Below, in pieces: positions 25,390 to 34,663 of a DNA stretch of 52,148 nt; position 1 is the stretch's first letter; each line of letters starts with the position of its first letter. Below the pieces are notes generated by a model. It saw only the letters and a program-made list of their open reading frames with translations, ran no database searches and was not told the origin of the DNA. The stretch is from Bacillota bacterium (GTDB lineage: Bacteria; Bacillota; Clostridia; Lachnospirales; Lachnospiraceae): NCBI GenBank assembly GCA_023423045.1, contig JAFAGA010000051.1, positions 1 to 52,148 of the forward strand, read 5' to 3'. A program made the translations under genes and the position numbers.

Positions 25390-26712
25390 TTAGTCATTAA
25401 GAAATCCTTTATAGTGGCGTACGAGCAACTGCGATTCAATCTGCTTGATTGTCTCAATGATAACACCGACAATAATGATAATGGATGTTCCACCGAAGCT
25501 GAATCTGGCATCAAATATTCCTGAGAATACGATAGGAATAAGCGCAACAGCAGTTAGTCCGATTGCTCCGATAAATATAATATAGTTAAGTACTCTTGTC
25601 AAATACTCGGTTGTTGGCTTGCCGGGACGGATACCCGGAATGAAGCCGCCTTGCTTCTTCATGTTATTGGATACCTCAATCGGATTAAAGGTGATGGAGG
25701 TATAGAAATAAGCGAAGAAAATAGTCAGTGCAATATAAAGCAGTACACCGATGGTATACTTAAAGTCGCCCCAGCTCTTTGTAATAAACCAGCTATTGTG
25801 GCTCAGGACCTTGAGTACCTTCGGCCAGAAATATGCTCTTGCCGGTTGTACATTAAAGAATCCTGCTATTACGATAGGGAAGGACATAAGAGAACTTGCA
25901 AAGATTACAGGAATAACACCGGCGGTGTTAACCTTTAACGGAATATGGGAGGTTTGTCCGCCTACCATCTTTCTTCCCTGCACCTTCTTTGCATAGGTAA
26001 CCGGGATTTTTCTTTCCGCATTCTGTAATACAATAACAAATACAACGGTTGCCAATACTACCGCTGCAATAACCAGCGCAGCAAGAATTGCCGATACTAC
26101 AGGCTTACCAATAATGTAAGTCCGGAATAAGGTAATGAAATCGCTGGGCATCGTAGAAATAATATTGAGCGTTAATATAATTGAAATACCGTTACCAACA
26201 CCATTCTGGGTGATCTTTTCGCCCACCCACATCAGGAACGCGGAACCGGCAGTCAGTGATGCGATAATTACTACTACATTAGTGAAGGTCAAGCCGCCCT
26301 CCAGATAGCCAGAGTTACCGAAGCCGATGGCCATAGCTCCGGATTCGATAACTGCTAATACTACTGTAAGATAACGGGTAAGCTCGTTGAGTTTCTTTCT
26401 GCCATCTTCGCCTTCCTTTTGCATTTCTTCCAGCTTAGGAATCGCAATAGTTAAAAGCTGAATAATGATGGAAGATGAAATGTACGGTGTAATACTAAGT
26501 GCGAAAATTGACATATTCGCTAAGGAACCGCCGGTTAATGCATTGAAGAAATCCAAAGATTCCGAATTGAATAACTGGCTTGTGACATCCCCGCTAATTG
26601 CTGGAGCAGGAAGCAATGTTCCTAACCTAACAACAATAAGAGCAACAAAGGTATAAATCAGTCTGTTTCTAATATCCTTAACTTTAAAAGCATTTCGCAG
26701 TGTTTTAAGCAT
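25390..26712 (-). CDS. secY: Protein translocase subunit SecY
   Basis: A 440-residue, ten-helix channel subunit of the Sec translocon. Visible are the N-terminal FKVKDIRNRLIYTF, the plug region near FFNALTGGSLANMSIFAL, and the conserved QNGVGNGISIIL and PGIRPGKPTTEYL segments. The ATG overlaps the rplO TAA. It is in its usual place at the end of the spc ribosomal genes. Confidence 0.98.
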   Translation of the reverse strand: MLKTLRNAFKVKDIRNRLIYTFVALIVVRLGTLLPAPAISGDVTSQLFNSESLDFFNALTGGSLANMSIFALSITPYISSSIIIQLLTIAIPKLEEMQKEGEDGRKKLNELTRYLTVVLAVIESGAMAIGFGNSGYLEGGLTFTNVVVIIASLTAGSAFLMWVGEKITQNGVGNGISIILTLNIISTMPSDFITLFRTYIIGKPVVSAILAALVIAAVVLATVVFVIVLQNAERKIPVTYAKKVQGRKMVGGQTSHIPLKVNTAGVIPVIFASSLMSFPIVIAGFFNVQPARAYFWPKVLKVLSHNSWFITKSWGDFKYTIGVLLYIALTIFFAYFYTSITFNPIEVSNNMKKQGGFIPGIRPGKPTTEYLTRVLNYIIFIGAIGLTAVALIPIVFSGIFDARFSFGGTSIIIIVGVIIETIKQIESQLLVRHYKGFLND

Positions 26713-27152
26713 TAGATCACCTCAGCTTTTCCACCAAGAGCCTGTATCTTCTCGACAGCGCCTGCACTGAATGCATTAACCTTAACATCAAGCTTCTTAG
26801 TAATTTCTCCGTTTCCAAGGATTTTAACTCCATCCTTCGGGTTCTTGATAACGCCTGCTTCAATCAATGTCTCAACTGTTACTACAGCACCATCATCAAA
26901 TCTATTTAATACATCTACATTAATTGCAATAATTTCTTTTGTATTTCTATTGGTGAATCCGCGTTTCGGAATTCGTCTGTATAAAGGCATCTGACCGCCT
27001 TCAAATCCAGTTCTGGGAGCTCCGGAACGAGCCTTCTGGCCCTTGTGACCCTTACCGGCTGTCTTGCCGTTACCTGAGCCGTGACCACGTCCTCTTCTGA
27101 AATTATCGTTCTGCTTGGAACCGCATGCCGGTCTCAATTCTGATAAATTCAT
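26712..27152 (-). CDS. rplO: 50S ribosomal protein L15
   Basis: A 146-residue L15, a late-assembly protein of the 50S subunit. The glycine-rich basic N-terminus (RRGRGHGSGNGKTAGKGHKG) and RSGAPRTGFEGGQMPLYRR are typical. The ATG at 27152 is used because GGAGG lies 8 bases upstream; the longer frame starts with a GTG inside that site. It lies 25 bases after rpmD. Confidence 0.97.
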   Translation of the reverse strand: MNLSELRPACGSKQNDNFRRGRGHGSGNGKTAGKGHKGQKARSGAPRTGFEGGQMPLYRRIPKRGFTNRNTKEIIAINVDVLNRFDDGAVVTVETLIEAGVIKNPKDGVKILGNGEITKKLDVKVNAFSAGAVEKIQALGGKAEVI

Positions 27153-27177
27153 GTCGTGCACCTCCTTCTTTCAGCAA

Positions 27178-27360
27178 TTATATTTCTTCAACCTTTACTA
27201 AGTGTTTCACCTGGTCGAGCATTCCTCTGACAGCAGCATTATCTGGCATTTCAACGGTCTTGCTGGTTTTTTTCAAACCCAAGGCCTCAACAGTTGCTCT
27301 GTGCTTAGGAATGGCGCCGATCGTGGATTTCACTAAGGTTACTTTTAATTTGTCTGCCAT
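27178..27360 (-). CDS. rpmD: 50S ribosomal protein L30
   Basis: A 60-residue L30 with KVTLVKSTIGAIPKHRATVEALGL and the C-terminal GMLDQVKHLVKVEE. The start is set at the ATG at 27360, preceded by GGAGGTG and six bases. Present between rpsE and rplO as usual. Confidence 0.97.
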   Translation of the reverse strand: MADKLKVTLVKSTIGAIPKHRATVEALGLKKTSKTVEMPDNAAVRGMLDQVKHLVKVEEI

Positions 27361-27383
27361 TTTGGGCACCTCCATTCAGTTTA

Positions 27384-27893
27384 TTACTTGGTTAACTGCT
27401 CTACCGGGATACCACGAAGCTTAGCTACTTCCTCAGGTGTCTTCAGCTGGCTTAATCCTTCAATAGTAGCAAGAACCACGTTCTGCTTGTTATTGGAACC
27501 CATGGACTTGGTACGGATATTCTTCACTCCGGCAAGCTCAAGTACGTTACGCGCAGGACCGCCTGCGATAACACCGGTACCTTCAGCGGAACGCTTCAGC
27601 AGTACGGTAGCACTGCCGAATTTACCGATAAAGTCATGAGGTACGCTGCCATTCTCGTCCAGCGGAAGGGAGATTAACTTCTTGATGGCATCTTCCTTAC
27701 CTTTACGAATTGCTTCAGGAATTTCTGTTGCTTTTCCGAGGCCGGCGCCAACGTGTCCGTTCTTATCACCAACAACAACTAATGCTGTAAATCTGAAATT
27801 ACGTCCACCTTTTACAACCTTAGTTACACGCTTGATGGATACAACTTTATCTTCTAATTCTAATTGACTGGCATCAATGATTGTACGTTTCAT
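27384..27893 (-). CDS. rpsE: 30S ribosomal protein S5
   Basis: A 169-residue S5, involved in decoding fidelity and mRNA unwinding at the entry pore. It shows KVVSIKRVTKVVKGGRNFRFTALVVVGD in the double-stranded-RNA-binding N domain and GVIAGGPARNVLELAGVKNI in the C domain. The start was cut to the ATG at 27893 with AAGGAGG upstream; the longer frame runs into rplR. Confidence 0.98.
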   Translation of the reverse strand: MKRTIIDASQLELEDKVVSIKRVTKVVKGGRNFRFTALVVVGDKNGHVGAGLGKATEIPEAIRKGKEDAIKKLISLPLDENGSVPHDFIGKFGSATVLLKRSAEGTGVIAGGPARNVLELAGVKNIRTKSMGSNNKQNVVLATIEGLSQLKTPEEVAKLRGIPVEQLTK

Positions 27894-27909
27894 GTATTTT
27901 CCTCCTTGC

Positions 27910-28278
27910 TTAGAATTCGAGACCAGCCGCGCGGGCTGCGTCTGCCAATGCTTTGATCTTTCCTTGATATATGAAGCCACCTCTATCAAAGACAACGGTT
28001 TTAATACCTTTTTCCAATGCCTTCTTCGCAATTGCAGTGCCTAAATAAGCAGCTGCAGCCACATCATTTGTCTTAGAAAGCTCAGCCTTAACATCTTTCT
28101 CAAGCGTGGAGGCTGCAACTAAAGTATGACCAACGGAATCATCTACGATCTGTGCGTACATATGGTTGTTGCTTCTGAACACAGCCAAACGCGGTCTCTC
28201 AGGAGTACCTGTGAAACGATTACGTAATTTTAAGTGCTTTTTAACACGAACTTCTGATCTTGATACTTTACTAACCAT
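27910..28278 (-). CDS. rplR: 50S ribosomal protein L18
   Basis: A 122-residue L18, a 5S rRNA-binding protein of the central protuberance. It has RLRNRFTGTPERPRLAVFRSNNHMYAQ cut into the usual pattern, VVFDRGGFIYQGKIKALADAAR and the C-terminal GLEF. Spacing to rplF is 17 bases. Confidence 0.98.
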   Translation of the reverse strand: MVSKVSRSEVRVKKHLKLRNRFTGTPERPRLAVFRSNNHMYAQIVDDSVGHTLVAASTLEKDVKAELSKTNDVAAAAYLGTAIAKKALEKGIKTVVFDRGGFIYQGKIKALADAARAAGLEF

Positions 28279-28295
28279 TTGTTTTCACTCCTCCC

Positions 28296-28838
28296 TTATT
28301 TCTTACCGGTCTTACCAACCTTACGTCTGATCACTTCATCCGCATACTTAATTCCCTTGCCCTTATACGGTTCGGGTTCTCTCTTTGCTCTGATTTCAGC
28401 AGCGTATTGGCCAACCTTTTCTTTATCAATACCTTTTACAATAATCTTATTCTGGCCTTCCATGATGGATTCCAGACCTTCCGGATCAACCATAACTACC
28501 GGATGGGAATATCCCAGCGTAAGTGTTAATTCCTTGCCGGCCTTTGCCGCTCTGTAACCAACACCATTGATTTCCAGTACCTTCTGGTATCCTTCTGTCA
28601 CACCAACCACCATATTGGCAATCAATGTTCTGGTAAGACCATGTAAGGATTTCATCTTCTTTAAGTCATTGGGTCTGGTAACAACTAATTCGCTACCTTC
28701 CATCTTGATTTGCATCTCAACGGGTAACACTCTTTCCAATGTACCCTTGGGACCTTTAACGGTCACCTTGTTATTTTCTGCTATATCTACAGTTACACCT
28801 GCAGGTACAGCGATAGGCATTCTTCCTATACGTGACAT
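28296..28838 (-). CDS. rplF: 50S ribosomal protein L6
   Basis: A 180-residue L6 near the factor-binding site of the 50S subunit. It has two repeated domains, with SRIGRMPIAVPAGV at the N-terminus and the C-terminal motif PEPYKGKGIKYADE followed by VIRRKVGKTGKK. A 96-base gap to rpsH contains nothing recognisable. Confidence 0.98.
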   Translation of the reverse strand: MSRIGRMPIAVPAGVTVDIAENNKVTVKGPKGTLERVLPVEMQIKMEGSELVVTRPNDLKKMKSLHGLTRTLIANMVVGVTEGYQKVLEINGVGYRAAKAGKELTLTLGYSHPVVMVDPEGLESIMEGQNKIIVKGIDKEKVGQYAAEIRAKREPEPYKGKGIKYADEVIRRKVGKTGKK

Positions 28839-28934
28839 GCCCGCACCTCCTAATTCGTTCTATGTGTATCGTTCTATTCTATTGCATTCTGTTCACCATC
28901 TCACAAAAACTTCGTTTTTGCTCGTTGTCCGTAA

Positions 28935-29336
28935 TTACCAGATGAATGCAAGAACCTCTCCGCCTACATTTAATTCTCTGGCTTCCTTATCGGTAATAAT
29001 ACCCTTGTTGGTTGAAATAATTGCGATACCTAAACCACCAAGAACCTTAGGCAGGTTATCCTTGTTCGCATATACTCTCAGACCGGGCTTGGATATTCTC
29101 TTTAAACCGGTGATGATCTTAACATTTTTATCTTTACCATATTTTAATGTAACATGGATTGTCTTACAATTTTCTACTTCCTCGACTTCGTACTTCTTGA
29201 TATAACCTTCCTTAACAAGGATATCGGCAATCGCAATTTTCATCTTTGAAGCAGGGATATCTACTGTATCATGTTTCGCAGTATTTGCATTACGGATTCT
29301 TGTAAGCATATCTGCAATGGGATCGCTCATTGTCAT
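28935..29336 (-). CDS. rpsH: 30S ribosomal protein S8
   Basis: A 133-residue S8 that binds helix 21 of 16S rRNA. Typical marks are DPIADMLTRIRNAN, GLKRISKPGLRVY and the C-terminal GVISTNKG-like region read here as AIISTNKGIITDKEAR. GGAGG lies 8 bases from the ATG at 29336; an ATG two codons on is a weaker option. Confidence 0.98.
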   Translation of the reverse strand: MTMSDPIADMLTRIRNANTAKHDTVDIPASKMKIAIADILVKEGYIKKYEVEEVENCKTIHVTLKYGKDKNVKIITGLKRISKPGLRVYANKDNLPKVLGGLGIAIISTNKGIITDKEARELNVGGEVLAFIW

Positions 29337-29360
29337 TTCATTTGCCTCCTTTCTTAACTC

Positions 29361-29546
29361 TTACCAGCTAGCTTTCTTCACGCCTGGTATCTGTCCTTTG
29401 TACGCTAATTCACGAAAACAAATTCTGCAGATTCCGTATTTTCTTAAATATGCATGCGGACGGCCACAAATTCTGCAACGGTTATATTCTCTAGTGGAGA
29501 ATTTCTGCGTACGTTGCTGCTTTACTTTCATTGACGTTTTAGCCAT
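29361..29546 (-). CDS. rpsZ: 30S ribosomal protein S14 type Z
   Basis: A 61-residue, zinc-binding S14 with the two Cys-x2-Cys pairs CRIC and CRIC separated by GRPHAYLRKYGI. This is the short C-plus form found in Firmicutes and actinobacteria, as opposed to the longer zinc-free S14. It lies between rplE and rpsH in the normal spc position. Confidence 0.98.
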   Translation of the reverse strand: MAKTSMKVKQQRTQKFSTREYNRCRICGRPHAYLRKYGICRICFRELAYKGQIPGVKKASW

Positions 29547-29559
29547 GGAAATACCTCCT

Positions 29560-30099
29560 CTATTTTCTAAACGGCATGCCGAATTGGGTTAACAGTTCGC
29601 GCGCCTCTTCATCAGTCCCTGCAGTGGTAACAAAGATGATATCCATACCTCTTACCTTATCCACCTTATCATATTCGATTTCGGGGAAGATTAACTGCTC
29701 CTTAATACCAAGTGCATAATTTCCTCTGCCGTCAAATGCATTGGGATTAACACCTCTAAAGTCACGTACACGGGGTAATGCCAAGTTGATCAGACGATCC
29801 GCAAATTCATACATCTTCTCGCCGCGAAGTGTTACCTTGCAGCCGATGGCCATACCCTCTCTGATTTTGAAGTTGGCAACGGATTTCTTTGCCTTTGTTA
29901 CAACAGCCTTCTGACCGGAGATGATCTCCAGATCCTTGATTGCTGTCTCTAAAACCTTGGCATTGTCCTTGGCTTCACCAACACCCATGTTGATTACAAT
30001 TTTATTTAACTTCGGCACTTCCATTAAGTTCTTGTATCCGAACTTCTTCGTCATGCCGGCTACTATCTCATTATTATAAAAATCTTTTAATCTAGCCAA
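29560..30099 (-). CDS. rplE: 50S ribosomal protein L5
   Basis: A 179-residue L5 binding 5S rRNA and contacting S13 and P-site tRNA. Canonical stretches are NKIVINMGVGEAKDN, ISGQKAVVTKAKKSVANFKIR and RDFRGVNPNAFDGRGNY. Spacing to rplX is 22 bases. Confidence 0.98.
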   Translation of the reverse strand: MARLKDFYNNEIVAGMTKKFGYKNLMEVPKLNKIVINMGVGEAKDNAKVLETAIKDLEIISGQKAVVTKAKKSVANFKIREGMAIGCKVTLRGEKMYEFADRLINLALPRVRDFRGVNPNAFDGRGNYALGIKEQLIFPEIEYDKVDKVRGMDIIFVTTAGTDEEARELLTQFGMPFRK

Positions 30100-30121
30100 C
30101 GAAAGTCTCCTCCTCTCTTAA

Positions 30122-30439
30122 TTAATCAATCACATCGCCGGTAGTCTTCGCAACGCGTACCTTCTTAAGGCCCTTCTTGGTTTCAATTGTTGCAAAACCA
30201 ACTCTGGTAGGCTTACCCTTATGAACATACATAACGTTTGAAGCATCGATTGGCGATTCCTGATGGATAATTCCACCCTTTGGATTCTTCTGGCTTGCTT
30301 TGCTGTGCTTGGAGATCATGTTAACGCCTTCAACTAAAAGCTTTCCGTCGGTAACTGCAATCACCTTGCCCTCTTTACCTTTATCCTTACCGGTGATAAT
30401 CTTCACGGTATCATTTTTTTTGATTTTCATCGTTGCCAT
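30122..30439 (-). CDS. rplX: 50S ribosomal protein L24
   Basis: A 105-residue L24, an assembly initiator near the exit tunnel. The KOW motif KIITGKDKGKEGKVIAV is at residues 13-29, followed by VNMISKHSK and a basic tail. AGGAGG precedes the ATG by about 10 bases. Confidence 0.98.
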   Translation of the reverse strand: MATMKIKKNDTVKIITGKDKGKEGKVIAVTDGKLLVEGVNMISKHSKASQKNPKGGIIHQESPIDASNVMYVHKGKPTRVGFATIETKKGLKKVRVAKTTGDVID

Positions 30440-30454
30440 CCGTTTGACACCTCC

Positions 30455-30823
30455 TTATAATACTTCTGGTGCTAAAGAAACGATCTTCATGAATTGTTTC
30501 TCTCTTAATTCTCTCGCTACCGGCCCAAAGATACGTGTTCCCTTCGGATTCTTATCTTCCTTAATAATTACGGCAGCATTCTCATCAAATCTAATATAAG
30601 AACCGTCTTTACGGCGTGCTCCCTTAACGGTACGAACAACTACAGCCTTAACTACATCGCCCTTCTTAACAACACCGCCTGGTGTTGCATCTTTAACCGA
30701 AGCAACAATGATATCACCTATATTAGCATATCTTCTGGTTGATCCGCCAAGTACTCTAATGCAAAGCAGCTCTTTTGCACCGGTATTGTCAGCAACTCTG
30801 AGTCTGGTTTCAGATTGTATCAT
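30455..30823 (-). CDS. rplN: 50S ribosomal protein L14
   Basis: A 122-residue L14 of normal length at the subunit interface. It opens MIQSETRLRVADNTGAKELL and has GGVVKKGDVVKAVVVRT. The ATG at 30823 has AAAGGAG seven bases upstream; the frame open to 30880 has no such site. The gap to rpsQ (30824-30967) holds nothing recognisable. Confidence 0.98.
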   Translation of the reverse strand: MIQSETRLRVADNTGAKELLCIRVLGGSTRRYANIGDIIVASVKDATPGGVVKKGDVVKAVVVRTVKGARRKDGSYIRFDENAAVIIKEDKNPKGTRIFGPVARELREKQFMKIVSLAPEVL

Positions 30824-30967
30824 GATAATACTCCTTTCAATGTAATCAGATTGATCAAGCACAAAATCTTTGTGTGTCAATCAATGAATTCTTTCTAATC
30901 AAGGACCTGGGAAACCGCACGCTGCGGCTTTCATCGGCTCGATTGGAATAATTCGAATTATACGAGA

Positions 30968-31222
30968 TTACTTCGCTTTCTCGATAACTTCAACAAGTCT
31001 CCATCTCTTATCCTTAGATAACGGTCTTGTCTCCATTACCTTTACTCTATCTCCGATGTTGCATTCATTGTTCTCATCGTGTGCCTTCAGCTTGTAGGTT
31101 CTTTTTACGATCTTGCCATACAAGGGATGCTTTACGTTGTCAACAACAGCTACAACAATTGTCTTATCCATCTTGTCACTAACGACTTTGCCGATACGAA
31201 CTTTTCTTAAATTTCTTTCCAC
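30968..31222 (-). CDS. rpsQ: 30S ribosomal protein S17
   Basis: An 84-residue S17 with an OB fold: RIGKVVSDKMDKTIVVAV, HPLYGKIVKRTYKLKAHDE and GDRVKVMETRPLSKDKRW. The GTG at 31222 is preferred because AAGGAG lies exactly seven bases upstream; the ATG at 31240 has that site inside the gene. It is followed by rplN. Confidence 0.96.
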   Translation of the reverse strand: MERNLRKVRIGKVVSDKMDKTIVVAVVDNVKHPLYGKIVKRTYKLKAHDENNECNIGDRVKVMETRPLSKDKRWRLVEVIEKAK

Positions 31223-31347
31223 AACGATACTCCTTTCCATGATCGCAGGCTAACCGAGAGGCAGCCGGGGCGACTAATGTTAATATCTTGAAGACTTTGC
31301 GAAAAGCACGTCTGTGCTTTTTGCCAGCTTAAAAAATGCATTTATTT

Positions 31348-31560
31348 TTAAGCTTTAGAAGCCTTAGAAAGTTCAGAAATTACAGTCTGGATTCTTGCAA
31401 TGTTTTTTCTAACTTCCTTAATTCTGCTTGTGTTATCCAACTGGTTAGTTGCATTTTGGAACCTCAGGTTGAAGAGTTCCTTCTTCGCAGCTACTAATTC
31501 TTGATTCAACTCTGTAGCTGATTTTGTTTTTAAATCTTCTACATACTTATTAATTTTCAC
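31348..31560 (-). CDS. rpmC: 50S ribosomal protein L29
   Basis: A 70-residue two-helix protein near the tunnel exit, with ELNQELVAAKKELFNLRFQNATNQL and RIKEVRKNIARIQTV. The second GTG (31560) is chosen: AAGGCGG lies 8 bases upstream, whereas the first GTG (31569) abuts it. The start lies inside the end of rplP (11-base overlap), so the two are coupled. Confidence 0.95.
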   Translation of the reverse strand: MKINKYVEDLKTKSATELNQELVAAKKELFNLRFQNATNQLDNTSRIKEVRKNIARIQTVISELSKASKA

Positions 31561-31987
31561 TGTTTTCACCGCCTTCTAATTCTGCACGGGATACGATCTT
31601 GCATTTAACCGGCAATTTATGCATCGCAAGACGTAATGCCTCTCTTGCGATATCCTCAGGAATACCAGCAATTTCGAACATAACACGTCCCGGTTTTACA
31701 ACAGCTACCCAGTACTCTAATGAACCTTTACCGGAACCCATTCGGGTTTCAGCAGGCTTCGTTGTAACAGGTTTATCGGGGAATATCTTGATATATACTT
31801 TACCGCCACGCTTTGTGAAACGGGTCATAGCGATACGGGCTGCTTCAATCTGGTTTGATTTAATCCAGCAGGGTTCCATTGCCACAAGACCAAATTCACC
31901 TTGGTTAATGGTATTGCCTCTGGACGGCTTACCTGCCATGCTGCCGCGGAACTGCTTACGGCGTTTAACTCTCTTCGGCATTAACAT
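31550..31987 (-). CDS. rplP: 50S ribosomal protein L16
   Basis: A 145-residue L16 near the A site of the 50S subunit. It has the MPKRVKRRKQFRG opening, RIAMTRFTKRGGKVYIKIFPDKPVT and GSGKGSLEYWVAVV. Its ATG overlaps the rpsC stop (TAATG). Confidence 0.98.
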   Translation of the reverse strand: MLMPKRVKRRKQFRGSMAGKPSRGNTINQGEFGLVAMEPCWIKSNQIEAARIAMTRFTKRGGKVYIKIFPDKPVTTKPAETRMGSGKGSLEYWVAVVKPGRVMFEIAGIPEDIAREALRLAMHKLPVKCKIVSRAELEGGENSEN

Positions 31988-32646
31988 TAGTTATCGCTCC
32001 CTTCTACTTTTGTTGCCTTGGTAGGAAGTACTTCACCATGATAGATCCAAACCTTAACACCTAACTTACCAAAGGTGGTATCTGCCTCGGCAAAACCGTA
32101 GTCAATATCTGCACGTAAGGTCTGCAACGGGATGGTTCCTTCATTATAGAATTCAGTACGAGCTATATCTGCACCGCCAAGACGGCCGGATACGGCTGCC
32201 TTAATACCTTTGGCGCCTGCCTTCATGGTTCTTGCCATGGTCGACTTCATAGCTCTTCTGAAAGAAATACGATTCTCAAGCTGTGAGGCAATATTCTCTG
32301 CCACTAACTGAGCATTGAGGTCGGGCCTCTTTATTTCTTTGATTTCCAGATTCAACTTCTTGTCGGTAAACTTCTGGATCTCAACCTTTAAATTCTCAAT
32401 TTCTGCACCTGCTCTACCGATTACTACACCGGGCTTTGCAGTGAAGATTATTATTTTTAAGCGATCGGACGCTCTTTCAATCTCAATCTTGGAAATACCT
32501 GCACTGTACAGCTTCTTCTTCAGATATTTTCTGATTTTATAATCTTCTACGAGATTGTCAGCAAAATCCGCTTCAGCATACCATCTGGAGTCCCAATCAT
32601 TGATAACTCCGACTCTTAAGCCATGAGGATTAACTTTTTGTCCCAT
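31987..32646 (-). CDS. rpsC: 30S ribosomal protein S3
   Basis: A 219-residue S3 at the mRNA entry site. The N-terminal GQKVNPHGLRVGV, the KH domain with KPGVVIGRAGAEIENL, and the C-terminal GRLGGADIARTEFYNEGTIPLQTLRADIDYG are all present. It lies 11 bases after rplV. Confidence 0.98.
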   Translation of the reverse strand: MGQKVNPHGLRVGVINDWDSRWYAEADFADNLVEDYKIRKYLKKKLYSAGISKIEIERASDRLKIIIFTAKPGVVIGRAGAEIENLKVEIQKFTDKKLNLEIKEIKRPDLNAQLVAENIASQLENRISFRRAMKSTMARTMKAGAKGIKAAVSGRLGGADIARTEFYNEGTIPLQTLRADIDYGFAEADTTFGKLGVKVWIYHGEVLPTKATKVEGSDN

Positions 32647-32657
32647 TTTTGCCCTCC

Positions 32658-33041
32658 TTATCTCTCATTCAGCACTACTGTAATATGGCACATTCTCTTC
32701 TCAATACGATAAGCGGTACCACGTGCTCTTGGTCTGATTCTCTTCATAATCGGCCCCTGGTTCGCATAACATTCATCAATGTAAAGCTTAGCAGTGTCCA
32801 TATTCTTAACTTCAGCATTTGCAATTGCTGACTTCAATAATTTATCAATAACAGCTGATGCATATCTCGGATTGTAAGCCAAGATACCGAGGGCTGTCTG
32901 TACATCCTTACCACGAATGGCGTCTAATACGAAACAAGCTTTCTGTACGGAAATTCTTGCAAATGATAACTTTGCACTTGCTCTATTGTCCTTCTGCTCA
33001 TTTCTTTCTCTCTTTATTTGGGATCTATGTCCTTTCGCCAT
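32658..33041 (-). CDS. rplV: 50S ribosomal protein L22
   Basis: A 127-residue L22 lining the exit tunnel. It has RASAKLSFARISVQKACFVLDAIRGKDV and the hairpin region ECYANQGPIMKRIRPRARGTAYRI. The start is set at the ATG at 33041 with GGAGG eight bases upstream. It is slightly longer than average owing to a basic 20-residue N-terminus. Confidence 0.97.
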   Translation of the reverse strand: MAKGHRSQIKRERNEQKDNRASAKLSFARISVQKACFVLDAIRGKDVQTALGILAYNPRYASAVIDKLLKSAIANAEVKNMDTAKLYIDECYANQGPIMKRIRPRARGTAYRIEKRMCHITVVLNER

Positions 33042-33075
33042 GGATAGAACCTCCTTCCATATCAATGCTCACGCA

Positions 33076-33354
33076 TTATCTTCTTGTTTTCTTTTCGTCT
33101 TTTCCATGTCCTCTATAGGTTCTGGTAGCAACAAACTCACCAAGCTTGTGACCAACCATATCTTCTGTTACATATACCGGAACATGTCTTTTACCGTCAT
33201 GAACTGCAATTGTATGTCCAACCATCTGCGGGAAAATAGTGGAACGGCGTGACCAGGTCTTGATCACTGTTTTCTCGCCGGACTTATTCAACGCATCTAC
33301 TTTTTTCAATAAATGATCATCAGCAAACGGTCCCTTTTTTAGTGAACGAGCCAT
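33076..33354 (-). CDS. rpsS: 30S ribosomal protein S19
   Basis: A 92-residue S19 of the 30S head with ARSLKKGPFADDHLLKKV and TWSRRSTIFPQMVGHTIAVHDGK. It lies 29 bases after rplB and 34 bases before rplV. Confidence 0.98.
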   Translation of the reverse strand: MARSLKKGPFADDHLLKKVDALNKSGEKTVIKTWSRRSTIFPQMVGHTIAVHDGKRHVPVYVTEDMVGHKLGEFVATRTYRGHGKDEKKTRR

Positions 33355-33383
33355 GTATTCTAACCTCCTTAGATTTCATTCTA

Positions 33384-34226
33384 TTACTTAATCGCTTTAC
33401 CGTCTCTTCTTCTTACAATAAGCTTATTGGACTTCTTATTGTGCTTTCTTGTCTTAAGACCAAGAGCGGGCTTGCCCCAAGGTGTCACAGGGCCCGGACG
33501 GCCGATACCTGTTCTTCCTTCACCACCACCGTGAGGATGGTCGTTCGGGTTCATTACGGAACCGCGCACGGTAGGTCTGATACCCATGTGGCGCTTACGT
33601 CCTGCCTTACCTACAGTGATCAGCTCATGATCGATATTGCCAACCTGGCCAACCGTAGCTCTGCAAATGATCGGCACCATTCTCATCTCACCGCTGGGAA
33701 GACGAAGAGTAGCATATTTGCCTTCCTTAGCCATAAGCTGTGCGGAGTTGCCTGCTGCACGAACCAGCTGAGCGCCCTTGCCGGGATATAATTCAATATT
33801 GTGGATCTGGGTACCTACCGGGATGTTAGCGAGGGGTAAGCAGTTGCCTACTCTGATTTCAGCTGTCTCACCATTCATCAGCTTTGTGCCTACGGTAAGT
33901 CCGTTGGGAGCGAGGATATATGCTTTCTCGCCGTCAGCGTAGTTAATCAATGCGATATTGGCGGTTCTGTTGGGATCGTATTCGATGCTCACTACAGTTG
34001 CCGGAATACCGTCTTTTCTTCTCTTAAAATCAATGATTCTATATTTTCTTCTAGAGCCACCGCCCTGATGTCTAACAGTGATCTTACCCTGATTGTTACG
34101 GCCGGCATTCTTATTTAAAGAAACCACCAAGGACTTCTCAGGCGTAGATTTTGTAATCTCTGCAAAATCAGAACCAGTCATGTGTCTTCTGGAAGGTGTA
34201 TATGGGCTGTATGTTTTAATTCCCAT
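33384..34226 (-). CDS. rplB: 50S ribosomal protein L2
   Basis: A 280-residue L2, needed for subunit association and peptidyl-transferase centre assembly. Canonical marks are GIKTYSPYTPSRR, GGGSRRKYRIIDFKR, and the C-terminal GVAMNP-type motif read here as GSVMNPNDHPHGGGEGR, containing the conserved His. Start at 34226 with AAGGAG eight bases upstream. Confidence 0.98.
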   Translation of the reverse strand: MGIKTYSPYTPSRRHMTGSDFAEITKSTPEKSLVVSLNKNAGRNNQGKITVRHQGGGSRRKYRIIDFKRRKDGIPATVVSIEYDPNRTANIALINYADGEKAYILAPNGLTVGTKLMNGETAEIRVGNCLPLANIPVGTQIHNIELYPGKGAQLVRAAGNSAQLMAKEGKYATLRLPSGEMRMVPIICRATVGQVGNIDHELITVGKAGRKRHMGIRPTVRGSVMNPNDHPHGGGEGRTGIGRPGPVTPWGKPALGLKTRKHNKKSNKLIVRRRDGKAIK

Positions 34227-34363
34227 GATTTGCACTCCTTTCAATGCGATGCCAAATATTGTTTTCTTGACATCTGTTCTGTATATTCCGTCTATCCTTC
34301 AGGATGGACTGTACCCATAAGGGCACTCAGCCCGCAAGGCAGGCCGGTCATCAACCGATTATT

Positions 34364-34663
34364 TTACAGTCCTGAGAAAATCTCGATCTCAGCGCTGTCC
34401 TCAGTCAACTGAACAATTGCTTTCTTCACCTTGGAGGTCTTGCCAACGGTGTTGCCGCGTCTGCGGTTCTTTCCGTCCATGTTCATCGTATTTACCTTCT
34501 CAACCTTTGCGCCGGTAAACATCTTTTCAACAGCCTCTTTAATCTGGTTCTTGGTTGCATCCGGATGAACGGAGAATGCATATTTCTTCTCGCTCATCGT
34601 GTTCATGCTCTTCTCTGTTACGATGGGCTTTAAGATGACATCATAATACTTTAAATCTGCCAT
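34364..34663 (-). CDS. rplW: 50S ribosomal protein L23
   Basis: A 99-residue L23 at the tunnel exit, a docking site for trigger factor and SRP. It has YDVILKPIVTEKS, YAFSVHPDATKNQIKEAVEKMF and NTMNMDGKNRRRGN. The ATG overlaps the rplD TAA. A 137-base gap to rplB shows no gene. Confidence 0.98.
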   Translation of the reverse strand: MADLKYYDVILKPIVTEKSMNTMSEKKYAFSVHPDATKNQIKEAVEKMFTGAKVEKVNTMNMDGKNRRRGNTVGKTSKVKKAIVQLTEDSAEIEIFSGL